Source: Fratercula arctica
Taxonomy: Eukaryota > Chordata > Aves > Charadriiformes > Alcidae
DNA: 64,000 nt
Direction: 5' to 3'
Assembly (NCBI GenBank): GCA_947846985.1
Contig: CANTUZ010000014.1
Span: 4,512,374-4,576,373 of the forward strand
Every line of letters begins with the position of its first letter. Positions within the stretch are counted from its first letter, which is position 1. The notes under the pieces are model-generated. The model saw only the letters and a program-made list of their open reading frames with translations. It did no database searches and had not been told where the DNA came from. Below are positions 1 through 27,605 of this stretch, in pieces. The position numbers and the translations under genes are program-made.

Positions 1-850
1 TATGGGGCGGGCTGTGGGGCAGGCGGGTACCTGTGTGGGGCAGGCTATGGGGCGGGCTATGGGGCAGGCTGTGGGGCAGGCGGGTACCTGCGTGGGGCAG
101 GCTGTGGGGCGGGCTATGGGCAGGCTGTGGGGGCAGGCGGGTAACCTGTGTGGGGCAGGCTGTGGGGCGGGCTATGGGCAGGCTGTGGGGCAGGAGGCGG
201 GTACCTGTGTGGGGCAGGTGCTGTGGGGCGGGCCTATGGGGCAGGCTGTGGGGTCAGGCGGGTACCTGTGTGGGTCCAGGCTGTGGGGCGGGGTGTGGGG
301 CAGGTGGGTACCTGTGTGGGGCGGGCTATGGGGCAGGCTGTGGGGCAGGCTGTGGGGCAGCTATGGGGCAGGCTGTGGGGCACGCTATGGGGCAGGCTGT
401 GGGGCAGGCTGTGGGGCAGGCGGGTACCTGTGTGGGGCAGGCTATGGGGCAGGCTATGGGGCAGGCTGTGGGGCAGGCAGGTACCTGTGTGGGGCAGGCT
501 ATGGGGCGGGCTATGGGGCAGGCTGTGGGGCAGGCGGGTACCTGTGTGGGGCAGGCTGTGGGGCGGGCTATGGGGCAGGCTGTGGGGCAGGCGGGTACCT
601 GCGTGGGGCAGGCTATGGGGCAGGCTGTGGGGCAGGAGGGTACCTGTGTGGGGCAGGCTGTGGGGCGGGCTATGGGGCAGGCTGTGGGGCAGGCGGGTAC
701 CTGTGTGGGGCAGGCTGTGGGGCAGGCTATGGGGTGGGCTATGGGGCAGGGGGGTACCTGCGTGGGCAGGCTATGGGGCAGGCTGTGGGGCAGGTGGGTA
801 CCTGTGTGGGGCAGGCTATGGGGCGGGCTATGGGGCAGGCTGTGGGGCAG
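1..850. repeat. C4 intron minisatellite carrying a repeated 5' splice site
   Basis: Units of about 45-60 bp are built from GGGGCAGGCTATG and GGGGCAGGCTGTG subunits plus a GCGGGTACCTGTGT block. On the coding strand each unit contains CCCACACAG/GTACCCGC, the same string as the exon/intron border of the exon ending at 859. About 15 copies of GGGTACCTG (one altered to GGGTAACCTG) are countable between 20 and 860, the last being the real donor. Confidence 0.9.
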
Positions 851-858
851 GCGGGTAC

Positions 859-17423
<16,565 letters not shown>

Positions 17424-17650
17424 GGCAGCGCCACTGTGGGGCAGCCAGGGCCGGCGGCAGGGGGTGAGCGGGACGTGGGTCAATCATTAACCAGGGCTCC
17501 CCCGCCGGCCCCACGGCCACCGGCCCCACGGCCACCGACCCCCGCCCAGGGGCACGTGATTGTGGGGAAATGGCTCTGTGGGGTGTGGGGGGGCTATGGG
17601 GCAGGAGGAGTCAGCGATGGGGGGCAACAGGGGGCCCTATGGGGTCTGTG
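17424..17650 (-). promoter_or_regulatory. Probable C4 promoter: HNF1-like site, E-box, GC box
   Basis: Reading toward the C4 start codon, an E-box CACGTG lies at 17553-17558 next to a GC-box-like CTGGGCGGG. At 17479-17491 the sequence GTTAATGATTGAC differs by one base from the HNF1 consensus GTTAATNATTAAC. The stretch is free of tandem repeats, unlike both flanks. C4 is made mainly in liver, and mammalian C4 promoters are known to use an E-box and Sp1 sites, so the arrangement is plausible. No TATA box is evident. The transcription start is not determined. Confidence 0.55.
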
Positions 17651-18385
17651 AGCAGTTATGGGGCGCTATAGGGTCTGTGAGAGGTTATGGGGCGCTATGG
17701 GGTCGGTGAGAGGTTATGGGGCGCTATGGGGTCTGTGAGAGGTTATGGGGCGCTATAGGGTCTGAGAGAGTTTATGGGGCGCTATGGGGTCGGTGAGAGG
17801 TTATGGGGCCCTATAGAGTCTGTGAGCAGTTATGGGGGGCTATAGGGTCTGTGAGCGGTTATGGGGCGCTATGGGGTCTGTGAGCGGTTATGGGGCGCTA
17901 TGGGGTCGGTGAGAGGTTATGGGGCCCTATAGGGTCTGTGAGCGGTTATGGGGCGCTATGGGGTCTGTGAGCGGTTATGGGGCGCTATGGGGTCAGTGAG
18001 CGGTTATGGGGCGCTATGGGGTCGGTGAGCGGTTATGGGGCGCTATGGGGTCAGTGAGCGGTTATGGGGCGCTATGGGGTCGGTGAGCAGTTATGGGGCG
18101 CTATGGGGTCAGTGAGCGGTTATGGGGGCCTATAGGGTCTGTGAGAGGTTATGGGGCCCTATGGGGTCTGTGAGCAGTTATGGGGGGCTATAGGGTCTGT
18201 GAGAGGTTATGGGGCGCTATGGGGTCTGTGAGCGGTTATGGGGCGCTATGGGGTCTGTGAGAGGTTATGGGGCCCTATAGGGTCTGTGAGCGGTTATGGG
18301 GCGCTATGGGGTCGGTGAGCGGTTATGGGGCCCTATAGGGTCTGTGAGCGGTTATGGGGCGCTATGGGGTCTGTGACAGGTTATG
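17640..18385. repeat. 29-bp minisatellite upstream of C4
   Basis: About 25 copies of a 29-base unit, readable as GGTTATGGGGCGCTATGGGG followed by TCGGTGAGC with a few substitutions. It lies between the C4 promoter and LTB4R. It shares the core TATGGGGC with arrays at 1-850, 13.75-14.37 kb (complement) and 58.7-59.1 kb. Confidence 0.92.
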
Positions 18386-18748
18386 GGGCGCAGATGGGGG
18401 CTGGGCGTTGCAGTCACTGATGACGTCACTGTGATGTCACCCAGGGGTGGCGAACCCACCCCCCGCCCGCCCCAACGACACCCCGGGGACCCCCCGGTGA
18501 CACCCCCGGCCACGCTCCTGGTGCCCCCAAACCCCCCGAGACCCCCCCAGTCTCCCCAGCAGCCGCCCCCCGGGACCCCCCAGCCCCCCCTGCCCCGCCC
18601 CAGCCTGCGCCCCACGGGGGGCCCTGCCCCCACAGAGGGACACGGGTGACATCACTGTCCCGGGAAGCCCCGGGGGGTCCCGAGGGGTCGTGTTTCTCCT
18701 CCATCCCCCGGCGATGGCAGACGGAGCGGGTGGGGCCACCGAGGGGAC
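18386..18748. other. Short unique spacer with a CRE-like TGACGTCA
   Basis: This non-repetitive, GC-rich spacer holds TGACGTCA at 18421-18428, about 1 kb upstream of the C4 start codon, and a further TGATGTCAC at 18432-18440. Nothing else is recognised. A role for the site is speculative. Confidence 0.35.
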
Positions 18749-19415
18749 ATGGATGGAGGGAGGGATGGATGGATGGAGGGATGGATGGAGGGATGGAGAG
18801 AGGGATGGAGGGATGGAGGGATGGATGGAGGGATGGAGAGAGGGATGGAGGGATGGATGGATGGATGGAGGGATGGAGGGATGGAGAGAGGGACGGAGGG
18901 ATGGAGGGATGGATGGAGGGATGGATGGATGGAGGGATGGATGGAGGGATGGATGGAGGGATGGAGGGATGGAGAGAGGGACGGAGGGATGGAGGGATGG
19001 ATGGAGGGATGGATGGATGGAGGGATGGAGGGATGGATGGAGGGATGGATGGATGGAGGGATGGAGGGATGGAGGGATGGAGGGATGGATGGAGGGATGG
19101 AGGGATGCATGGAGGGATGGAGGGATGGATGGAGGGATGGATGGAGGGAGGGATGGAGGGATGGATGGAGGGATGGATGGAGGGATGGATGGAGGGAAGG
19201 ATGGAGGGATGGAGGGATAGAGGGAGGGATGGATGGAGGGATGGATGGAGGGATAGAGGGAGGGATGGATGGAGGGATGGATGGAGGGATGGATGGATGG
19301 ATGGAGGGAGGGATGGATGGAGGGATAGAGGGAGGGATGGATGGAGGGAGGGATGGATGGAGGGATGGATGGAGGGATGATGGATGGATGGATGGATGGA
19401 TGGATGGAGGGAGGC
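18749..19415. repeat. GGATGGATGGAGG minisatellite downstream of LTB4R
   Basis: Imperfect tetranucleotide-based array (GGAT with GGAG and GAGAGA interruptions), about 670 bases long. It ends about 130 bases beyond the LTB4R stop codon. The complementary array at 20690-21175 is in the opposite orientation. Confidence 0.95.
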
Positions 19416-19542
19416 AGGGCTGGAGGAGGATGGGGGTGGGAGGGATGGAGAGGTGGAGAAAGGGATGGATGAAGAGCGGGAAAGGTTCATTTTGGGGGTC
19501 TCCCCGGTGCCCAACCGCCCCCTCCCCACACCCTCCCCCTCC

Positions 19543-20613
19543 TCATGCCCTTCCCCCCTCCCCCTGCCCCCCTTCCTCCTCCAGCATTGTCCCCTCCTCC
19601 CCCCCCGTTGTCCCTCCCCCCTCCCTTCCCCTCCAGCCCCTCTCCCCCTGCGGTGTCCCCTTGGCCACGGTCCCTCGGGAGCTGCCGGCGATGGCCGAGA
19701 TCTCCAGGAGCCGCGGCAGGAGAGACCCCACGGCGCCGTGGCGCAGCCTCCGCCCGGCGCAGGCGTAGAGGAGGGGGTTCATGGCGCTGCTGAGGAAGGC
19801 CAAGGCAGTGGCTGGTGGCCGGGTGGCTTTGGCGGCTGCTTCCAAGATCCCCCCGTCCCCTTGGAGGACCGCTGCCACCTCCAACAAGCTGCCCACGTGG
19901 TACGGTCCCCATGCGACGGCGAAGGCCACCACCACGGCGGCCACCAAGCGGAAGGTGTGACCACGCCGGGCCAAGCGGGTCTGGTGTAACCGGCAGACCA
20001 GTAACCCGTAGCCGGTGGCTATGGTGGTCAATGGCAGGGCCCAACCCAAGATGGTCTCCAGAAGGTTTTGGGCCACCAGCCAAGTCTTCGTGCTGTGCAC
20101 CCGCTTGCAGTGCCCGTCCTTCACCTGCCGGAAGACGATGGATGGGATGGCCAACACCAAAGCCACCGACCAAGTCACCGCTGCCACTCCATGAGCCAAC
20201 CGTCCGGCACGATCACCCGCCGTCACCACCGTCGTCGCCGGCCTGGAGACGGCCAAGCACCGATGGAGAGCCAGAAGCGCGATGAGGAAGATGCTGACGT
20301 ACATGGCAGCCGTGCAGAGGTAGTTGCACCCCTGGCAGACGGCCAAGCCCATGTTCCACTGGCCAACACTCAAGGCCCGGATGTAGACGGGACCCGTGAG
20401 GAGGGTGACCATGTCGGCCAAGGCCAAGTGGAAGATGAGGAGGACGGGGACGCTGCGCCGGTGGGTGATGGCACAGCCCCAGAGGACCACGGCATTGCCC
20501 GGCAGCCCCACCACCACTGCCACCGACAGCAGGGTCAGCCCCAGCGCTGCGCCGGGGACAGGGGCAGTGGTGGCATTGTGGGGGGATGAAGCGTTGGTGG
20601 GGCACGAGGACAT
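19543..20613 (-). CDS. LTB4R: Leukotriene B4 receptor-type GPCR (BLT1/BLT2 family), intronless
   Basis: A 356-aa seven-helix rhodopsin-class receptor. BLT receptors sense LTB4 or 12-HHT and drive leukocyte chemotaxis through Gi. The start is the Met of [10 protein letters not shown] at 20613. The open frame continues upstream, but only through the GGAT repeat. N-glycosylation sites NAS and NAT lie at 7-9 and 13-15. TM1 has GLPGN (36-40), TM2 has LALAD with Asp67, and Cys93 with Cys169 can form the extracellular disulfide. TM6 has WGPYH (235-239) and TM7 has NPLLY (279-283), followed by ACAG as in BLT1. The DRY position reads HRC (117-119), an unusual change at a G-protein-coupling motif. The tail after residue 310 is Gly/Glu-rich low complexity, about the usual total length. 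I cannot separate BLT1 from BLT2 orthology. It is a single coding exon between inverted arrays. Confidence 0.88.
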   Translation of the reverse strand: MSSCPTNASSPHNATTAPVPGAALGLTLLSVAVVVGLPGNAVVLWGCAITHRRSVPVLLIFHLALADMVTLLTGPVYIRALSVGQWNMGLAVCQGCNYLCTAAMYVSIFLIALLALHRCLAVSRPATTVVTAGDRAGRLAHGVAAVTWSVALVLAIPSIVFRQVKDGHCKRVHSTKTWLVAQNLLETILGWALPLTTIATGYGLLVCRLHQTRLARRGHTFRLVAAVVVAFAVAWGPYHVGSLLEVAAVLQGDGGILEAAAKATRPPATALAFLSSAMNPLLYACAGRRLRHGAVGSLLPRLLEISAIAGSSRGTVAKGTPQGERGWRGREGGGTTGGEEGTMLEEEGGQGEGGRA

Positions 20614-20689
20614 TATGGTGGTGGTGGAGAGGGGCTGTGGGGAGAGGGGGAACACAGAATCCTCCGGAGAAAATGCAGGTGTCCCTCCA

Positions 20690-21175
20690 TCCAGCCCTCC
20701 ATCCATCCATCCATCCACCCATCCCTCCCTCCCTCCATCCATCCATCCATCCATCCATCCATCCATCCCTCCATCCATCCATCCCTCCCTCCCTCCATTC
20801 ATCCATCCCTCCATTCATCCATCCATCCCTCCACCCCGCCATCCCTTCCTCCATCCCACCTTTCCTCCATCCATCCATCCCTTCCTCCTTCTTCCCACTC
20901 CTCCATCCCTCCCTCCCTCCATCCATCCCTCCATCCATCCATCCCTCCATCCATCCCTCCATCCATCCCTCCATCCATCCATCCCTCCCTCTATCCATCC
21001 ATCCCTCCCTCCCTCCCTCCATCATCCATCCCTCCCTCCATCCATCCATCCATCCATCCATCCCTCCCTCCCTCCATCCCTCCATCCATCCATCCATCCA
21101 TCCATCCATCCATCCATCCATCCCTCCCTCCATCCATCCCTCCCTCCATCCATCCATCCCTCCAACCCATCTCCC
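20690..21175. repeat. CATCCATCCCTCC minisatellite upstream of LTB4R
   Basis: About 485 bases of CATC/CCTC units, the complement of the array at 18749-19415. The two arrays frame LTB4R as an inverted pair. Confidence 0.93.
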
Positions 21176-23790
21176 ATCTCACCCCTCCCCGGGGCCCCTC
21201 CCTTTCTTCTCCATCCCACCACCCCTCCTTCCTTCTCCCTGCTCTCTGAAATCTCCTCCTCTTCTGCCTTTGCCCCTCTTGGCTCTTTCTCTCTATCTTC
21301 GCATCTCCCAGACCTCCCAGTTGCCCCCCAGATCGCCCAGTGGGCCACCACACCACCCGTTTGCCCCCATCAAACCTCCCAGTTTCCACCTCCCATAGAC
21401 ATCCTAGTCGACCACCCAGATCTTCCAGTTGCCCCCCACCAGACCTCCTCGTCACCTTCGAGACCTTCTAGTCATTGCCCCCCCCATTTTTCAGGAGCCC
21501 CCCAGGACCTCCCACCCCACCAGCCTTCCCTCCTGTACCTTGGGGGCTCAGATGTCCCTTCCTGGAGCCTCTGGTGGGGCTGGTGGATCCTTGGTGTCCT
21601 TGTCACCGCTGGTGGCCGTGACGTTTAGGTGCCTCTTCCCCTTCACCCAGCCCCGGGCAGGAAACGCTGGCGCAAGAGGAAGGAGGCAAGAAAACCACGG
21701 GGAGACAAAGGGGACGTGGTGGGGGAGGGATGTTGGACCTTAATTTGTCCCCTGGGGGGGGTGTGACAGGAGCGGTGGCATTGCCACCAGGTAGGGAGCC
21801 CCTCCCGGAGGCCCTCCAGGAGAAGGCGGTCTGGTTGCTCCATCACGTGGCTGTGGGGGTGGTGGGAGCTCATTGAGATAGTGTGGAGGGGACAGGGAAG
21901 GTCTTCTTCTACGCGTGGTATGGTCAGCGTACCTTCTCTTCCCACCATCCATCCATCCGTCCGTCTGTCCATCCTGTCCTAACCTTTGGGTCCTGGCCCC
22001 AAAATCAGGACAAACCCCAACAGATGCCCCCCCCATGACAGGGTGACCCCAAGTGAGAAGAAGACCCGGTGACAGAGGTGCCCTTCCACAACCCACCACG
22101 CTGAAGGAATCCCCGTTTCCCATCACGCCATTGGCCAAACAAAGAGAGGTGAGGCTGGAGATGTCCCACAGCAGGATCCAACTTTCCCCTTCCAGCTCTT
22201 CCCCAAAATTCCCACAATGCCCTTGACCAACCAACGTGTCCCAAGACTAGACATGGGCAAGGTTGGCCTTTTTCACCCTCCGCTGCGTTTTTTTTTTGCC
22301 CCTCCAAACTCATGGGGTTGGGTCTAGGCAGATGTTCTCCAGGTGGGACCACGCTGCGATCCCACCCCAGGCTTTCAGCCACCAGGGGAAGAACTTCCCC
22401 AGAACTCAGAAGTCCACATAGGTTTGAATGAGAATAAAACCAAATATTTTTCCTTTTAATTTCTTCTTTCCTTCCACCGGGATAGAGACAGGGCTTCAAA
22501 TAAAGCACTTTTTGATCATAATCCAGGTGTTTCCTGGATTATTTTGGGATCAAGGATCGTTTTTATCAACGAAGACTGTGGTAGAAGCACTTGGGTCATC
22601 TTTTGTTTTGGAGCCCGTTCCAGTGAGTGTGTCCTAACGAAGAGCGGAAGGAAGAAAATGCTCATTAAATCATTTGAGGGGGGAGAAAAATGGGTCTCTG
22701 CTTGCTGAAAAGCCTCATGGGGACACTCCCACCCCAAAAGTCCTACACCGTGGCCGTCAGTGTGGCGTTGGAAAGTCCTCTCCATGCATTCAGAGATCTT
22801 GGAGCAGCGATGAGGTGGCACCTTGGCCACCAGCGTCCCACCTCGATGGCATCTGGGGGGGAAGATGCGCTGCATTACTTGAGTTTTGGGGACCCGAGCG
22901 TGGGCCACCTGCCGGAGGGTTCCCAGTCTGAGGACGTCCTTGGAGGAGAAGGACTGGGCCTCAGCAGGGTGTCTTCTGCTCAGCTGCCAGTGTCCCCTCG
23001 ACTTCACTTTATCGCCTTTATATCGCTTAATACCTTGATCCCGACACCTTCCTTTGCCCCATGTACTTCTCCTCCTCCCAAAGGTGCAAACAGCCAACAG
23101 GAACACCAGGACCAGCACAATGACACTGGTGGCTTATCGGGCCACCAAGGGGATGCAGGGACACAGGGCTTTTGTCGTAGAGGTTTAAAGAAGAATAAAG
23201 CCAAACCTTCCACCTTTTTCTGCTGGTCATCCCCCAGTTGGTGTCTGAGACGTTTTATGGTGAGGATCCACCAAGTTTTGCTACATTGTCCCATCCTACC
23301 CCCCAAAAAAGGGCATTTCCTTCATGGTTTGGGGCCCAACCGTGTCACCAGAAGGTTGCTTTGCCCAACAACGTTCTCCCTTGACCGTGCAACGTGTCCC
23401 CATCCCCAGGGGAGCCCACCATAGACCTCTGAGCATGGGGAAGGATCTCTAGCACGAGCACGAAGGTTCCTACAGCCTCCAAGGGCCTTGGGGTGGAGGA
23501 CATCACCTTACAGCGTGACTGTCATGGCTTGGCTGGGGTCCTGCACCAGTCTTAGGTGGGACATCATGGTCAGCAGCACTGAGGGGCAGCAGAGCTCAGC
23601 GGAGTGGCTCTTCGAGGACAACATCCTGGGAGGACAGTTCCTGCCTCGGAAGGAAGGGCCACAGGAGGACGCAGGTGACACTCAAAACCATCACCGGGTG
23701 CAGCAGCTGCTGAAGGGATGACGAGTAGATACAGAATGGGCGATGGTTTGTATCCACCTTATCTCCGTCTTCTCCAGGAACATCTCCCAG
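21176..23790. other. Lower-GC unique spacer, no recognised gene
   Basis: The stretch has ordinary base composition compared with its neighbours. Overlapping open frames of 200-244 codons exist (plus 22690-23424, minus 22516-23118), but neither resembles a family I know. They overlap on opposite strands and no consistent splice pattern emerges. 21290-21480 has loose CTCCCAGTTGCCCCCCA repetition. Two related segments carry AATAAA on the plus strand (near 22434 and 23193) in the context AGGTTT...AATAAA.CCAAA, suggesting an old duplication. Upstream non-coding exons of LTB4R could lie here. Confidence 0.4.
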
Positions 23791-23794
23791 ACAC

Positions 23795-24720
23795 GTGTGC
23801 CTTGGGGTAGAACCCGAGGAGAAGAACCATCAGGGGATGGACCCGAGGAGAAGAACCAGCAGGGGATGAGCCTGAGGAGATCCATCAGGGGATGAACCTG
23901 AGGAGAAGAACCAGCAGGGGATGAGCCTGAGGAGAACCATCAGGGGATGAGCCTGAGGAAAACCATCAGGGGATGAATCTGAGGAGAAGAACTAGCAGGG
24001 GATGGACCCGAGGAGAACCATTAGGGGATGAACCCGAGGAGAAGAACCATCAGGGGATGGACCCGAGGAGAACCAGCAGGGGATGAACCCGAGGAGAAGA
24101 ACCATCAGGGGATGAGCCTGAGGAGAACCATCAGGGGATGAGCCTGAGGAGAATTATCAGGGGATGGACCCGAGGAGAACCATCAGGGGATGGACCCGAG
24201 GAGAAGAACCAGCAGGGGATGGACCCGAGGAGAAGAACCAGCAGGGGATGAGCCTGAGGAGATCCATCAGGGGATGAACCTGAGGAGAAGAACCAGCAGG
24301 GGATGAGCCTGAGGAGAACCATCAGGGGATGAGCCTGAGGAAAACCATCAGGGGATGAATCTGAGGAGAAGAACTAGCAGGGGATGGACCCGAGGAGAAC
24401 CATTAGGGGATGAACCCGAGGAGAAGAACCATCAGGGGATGGACCCGAGGAGAACCAGCAGGGGATGAACCCGAGGAGAGCCATCAGGGGATGAACCTGA
24501 CGAGAAGAACCAGCAGGGGATGGACCCAAGGAGAACCATCAGGGGATGAACCCGAGGAGAAGAACCATCAGGGGATGAGCCTGAGGAGAACCATCAGGGG
24601 ATGAGCCTGAGGAGAATTATCAGGGGATGGACCCGAGGAGAACCATCAGGGGATGGACCCGAGGAGAACCATCACGGGATGGACCCGAGGAGAACCATCA
24701 GGGGATGGGGAACAAGTCAG
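23795..24720. repeat. Minisatellite GAGGAGAACCATCAGGGGATG with a 381-bp higher-order period
   Basis: Units of 24-36 bases join CAGGGGATG(A/G)(A/G)CC to GAGGAGAA(GAA)CCA. The block GAGGAGATCCATCAGGGGAT near 23873 recurs near 24254 with the same following unit order, giving a higher-order period of about 381. Confidence 0.92.
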
Positions 24721-24939
24721 GACTTGCCCATGTCAAGGTGGATGACGCAGTGAGGCCGTTACGAACCACGTCTGAGCGATGATGGAGATTGGGAGGTCTC
24801 ACCCCATAACCCCACCAGCCCCACTCCCGGCCCCGCGATGGACTCATGAGTCCCCGGCCCCCCCAGGGCTGCTGCACGGGGACTTCCACCCCCCACAATG
24901 GGGACTGTTTGGGGCAAGAAAATACTCAAATATTCTAAA

Positions 24940-25116
24940 ATTCTGAATTATCAGAGAAAAAAAGAAGGTTTTGCACCCTAAAAATGGGTCTTTTTATGCT
25001 CAAAATGAGGTTTGACCAGTAAAAAATGAGACTTTGGGCCAAGAAAATGAGGATTTGGATGCTGCAAATGAGGCTTTTTGTCCTCAAAATTGCAGACTGA
25101 ATGCTCAAAATTTGGC

Positions 25117-25147
<31 letters not shown>

Positions 25148-25720
25148 TTGGCCTGAAAATGAGGCTTTGGAAGGTAAAAATGAGGTTTTGGGGCCGGGAA
25201 ATGTTTTTGGACACCATAAATTTGGCTTTGGGCTTTCCAAATGAGGCTTTGGGCCTTCAAAATGAGGCACCGGGCCCTTAAAATGAGTCTTTGAACCTTA
25301 AAAGTGTAAATCTTGGAGCTTATAGATGAGGGTTTGGACCCTGAAAATGAAACTGTGGGTCCTAAAACAAAGCTTTGGGTATCGAAAGCCAGGCTTGTGC
25401 CTGAAAAATGAGGATTTTTGGCCCTAAAAACAGGGCTTTCCACCCCAAAATTGTTCACTGGGTGCTCAAAAGGAGGGTTTGGACACCTGAGATGTGGCTC
25501 GGACCCTAAAAATGTCTGGCCGTATCCTAAAAATGAGGCTTTGGACCCTAAAAATGAGGGTTTGGGACCCCAAATGTGACTATTTGGACACCCAAAATTA
25601 GGCTTTGGTGGTTTAAAAATTCTGCTGTTCATCCTAATTTTGAGATTTCCGTTATAAAAATCAACATTTGCACTTTAAGAACCCGGGGCTGAACCTTTAA
25701 AAAAAACCGAGGCTTTTGAC
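24940..25720. repeat. Diverged array of AAAATGAGGCTTTGG units
   Basis: Degenerate units of about 30 bases (CTTTGGACCCTAAAAATGAG) surround a long T tract at 25115-25149. This is A/T-richer than anything else in the right part of the spacer and probably an older array. Confidence 0.75.
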
Positions 25721-26309
25721 CTCGAAAATGATGCTTTGGGCTGGGCGGGGGGGGGCCCATCATCCCTTGGACCCAGCACCCTCGGAGCGGTCAACGCTAG
25801 TGGCCCGTCACCCGCCATCTTTGGTGGCTCAGCCCTGGGCGACCGTCACTTCTTGGGCCTGTCACCCTGAGGGTGGTTCAACCCCTGGGGGCCCGTCACC
25901 TCTTGGGCTCACCACCCCCAGGGCCAATGTGCCGGGGGACAACCACCCTTCGAAGCGGTTATCGCCGGGGCGCGTCACATTTTGGCGTGTTCAACTGGGG
26001 TCCCATCACTCCTTGAGCCCTTCCCCCTTGGGGTGGGTGACCCTGGGGGGGTCACGTCCCGCTTGGGGCGGTTCACCTCGGGACCCACCCAGCTTAGGGG
26101 CGGTTGACCCTGGTGACACACCAACTTGCGGCCCCGTCGCCCTCAGGGTGGTTAACCCCGGGGCCCACCACCACTGGCCACCCGGCACAACGCGGGCCAT
26201 CAGCCTGGGGCCCGTCCCCTGGGGCCCATCACCACGGATGACCATCGCCCTGGGGCCCATCGCCCTGGGGCACACCACCGTAGGTGCAAATGGCCCTGGG
26301 TGGCATAAC

Positions 26310-27060
26310 CCTGGGTGCCCATCTCCCCCTGGGACCCATCACCCTGGAGCCCATCACCCCCTGGGACCCATTGCCCTGGGACCCATCACCCCTGGGGCCC
26401 ATCAGCCCTGGGACCCATCGCCCTGGGACCCATCGCCCTGAGACTCGTCACCCCTGGTGACATCACCCTGGGACCCATCACCCCTGGTGACATCACTCCT
26501 GGGACCCATCACCCCTGGGACCCATCACCTCTGGTGACATCGCCCTGGGACCCATCGCCCTGGGACCCATCACCCCTGGGACCCATCACCCCTGGTGACA
26601 TCACCCTGGGGCCCATCACCCCTGGGACCCATCACCTCTGGTGACATCGCCCTGGGACCCATCGCCCTGGGACCCATCACCCCTGGGACCCATCACCCCT
26701 GGTGACATCACCCTGGGACCCATCGCCCTGGGACCCATCACCCCTGGGGCCCATCACCCCTGGGACCCATCGCCCTGGGACCCATCACCCCTGGGACCCA
26801 TCACCCCTGGTGACATCACCCTGGGGCCCATCACCCTGGAGCCACATGCTGGGCACCCGACACACTGGGTGCTCATCACCCTGGGACCAATCACCCTGGG
26901 GGCCATCAAACACCCTGAGGGACCATCAGCCACCCTGGGGGCCATTGACTTGAGTGCCCATAACCCTGGGGCCCATCCCTCTGGTGACACCACCCTGGGT
27001 GCTCATCACCTTGGGGACGCATCACTCGAAGTGCCCTTCATCCTGGGGCCCATCACCCTG
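26310..27060. repeat. 17-18 bp minisatellite CCCTGGGACCCATCACC
   Basis: Units are CCCTGGGACCCATC(A/G)CC, with GGTGACATCACC interspersed in a repeating order. The less regular flank 25800-26310 carries related GGGCCCATCACC pieces. Confidence 0.9.
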
Positions 27061-27061
27061 G

Positions 27062-27215
27062 GACCCACCACCCCGTGACCCACCACCCAGCGACCCACCA
27101 CCCCGTGACTCACCACCCCATGACCCACCACCCAGCGACCCACCACCCTGGGGCCCATCACCCCGTGACCCACCACCCCATGACCCACCACCCCGTGACC
27201 CACCACCCCGCGTGC
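27062..27215. repeat. Short array of GACCCACCACCCCGT
   Basis: About ten copies of a 15-base unit, (A/G)CCCACCACCCCGTG or with CCAG in place of CCCG. It follows directly on the previous array. Confidence 0.85.
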
Positions 27216-27402
27216 CCTTCAACCAGGTGGCCATCAGTCCTGCCCCACCAGTACAGGAGAGCTGGAGTTACTGGGAGAGAGTCCAGGAAAAGGCCCCCGA
27301 GACGTTGAATTGCCGGGAGCCTCTTGGGGGTCCAGAACTTGGCTTTGGGGGGTCCCATCCAGGGCACAAACCCAGACACAGAGTGACTCGGGGGGGCACT
27401 TT

Positions 27403-27408
27403 TTTACT
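27403..27408 (-). terminator. Possible ADPRH polyadenylation signal (AGTAAA variant)
   Basis: AGTAAA on the minus strand, about 200 bases past the ADPRH stop, is the nearest signal-like hexamer. No AATAAA is seen closer. Confidence 0.3.
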
Positions 27409-27605
27409 GGGGGGGCGGTGACTGGAGCTCCTCGGGGAGGTTCTGGGGTCTCCTGCTGACCCTCAAGGACCCCCCTGAACCCCCCCAGCACCCCATGAAG
27501 GTCCCAGCTGACCCCCCCGAGACCCCTCTCGAGCCCCTCGGGGACCCCCTGGAGGTCCCTGCTGCACCCTGGGGGCTTTCCCGGCAGGGGGGCAGCAGGG
27601 GACGC

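Noticed and set aside
19543..20814. Upstream in-frame Met codons of the LTB4R frame (20614-20814) as the true start
   Set aside because: The extra 67 codons are translated GGAT repeat ([10 protein letters not shown]). A receptor N-terminus with glycosylation sites starts at 20613.
22516..23424. Two overlapping 200-244 codon frames as new genes
   Set aside because: They lie on opposite strands over the same bases, have no recognised domain or consistent splice pattern, and such lengths are expected by chance in stop-poor DNA.
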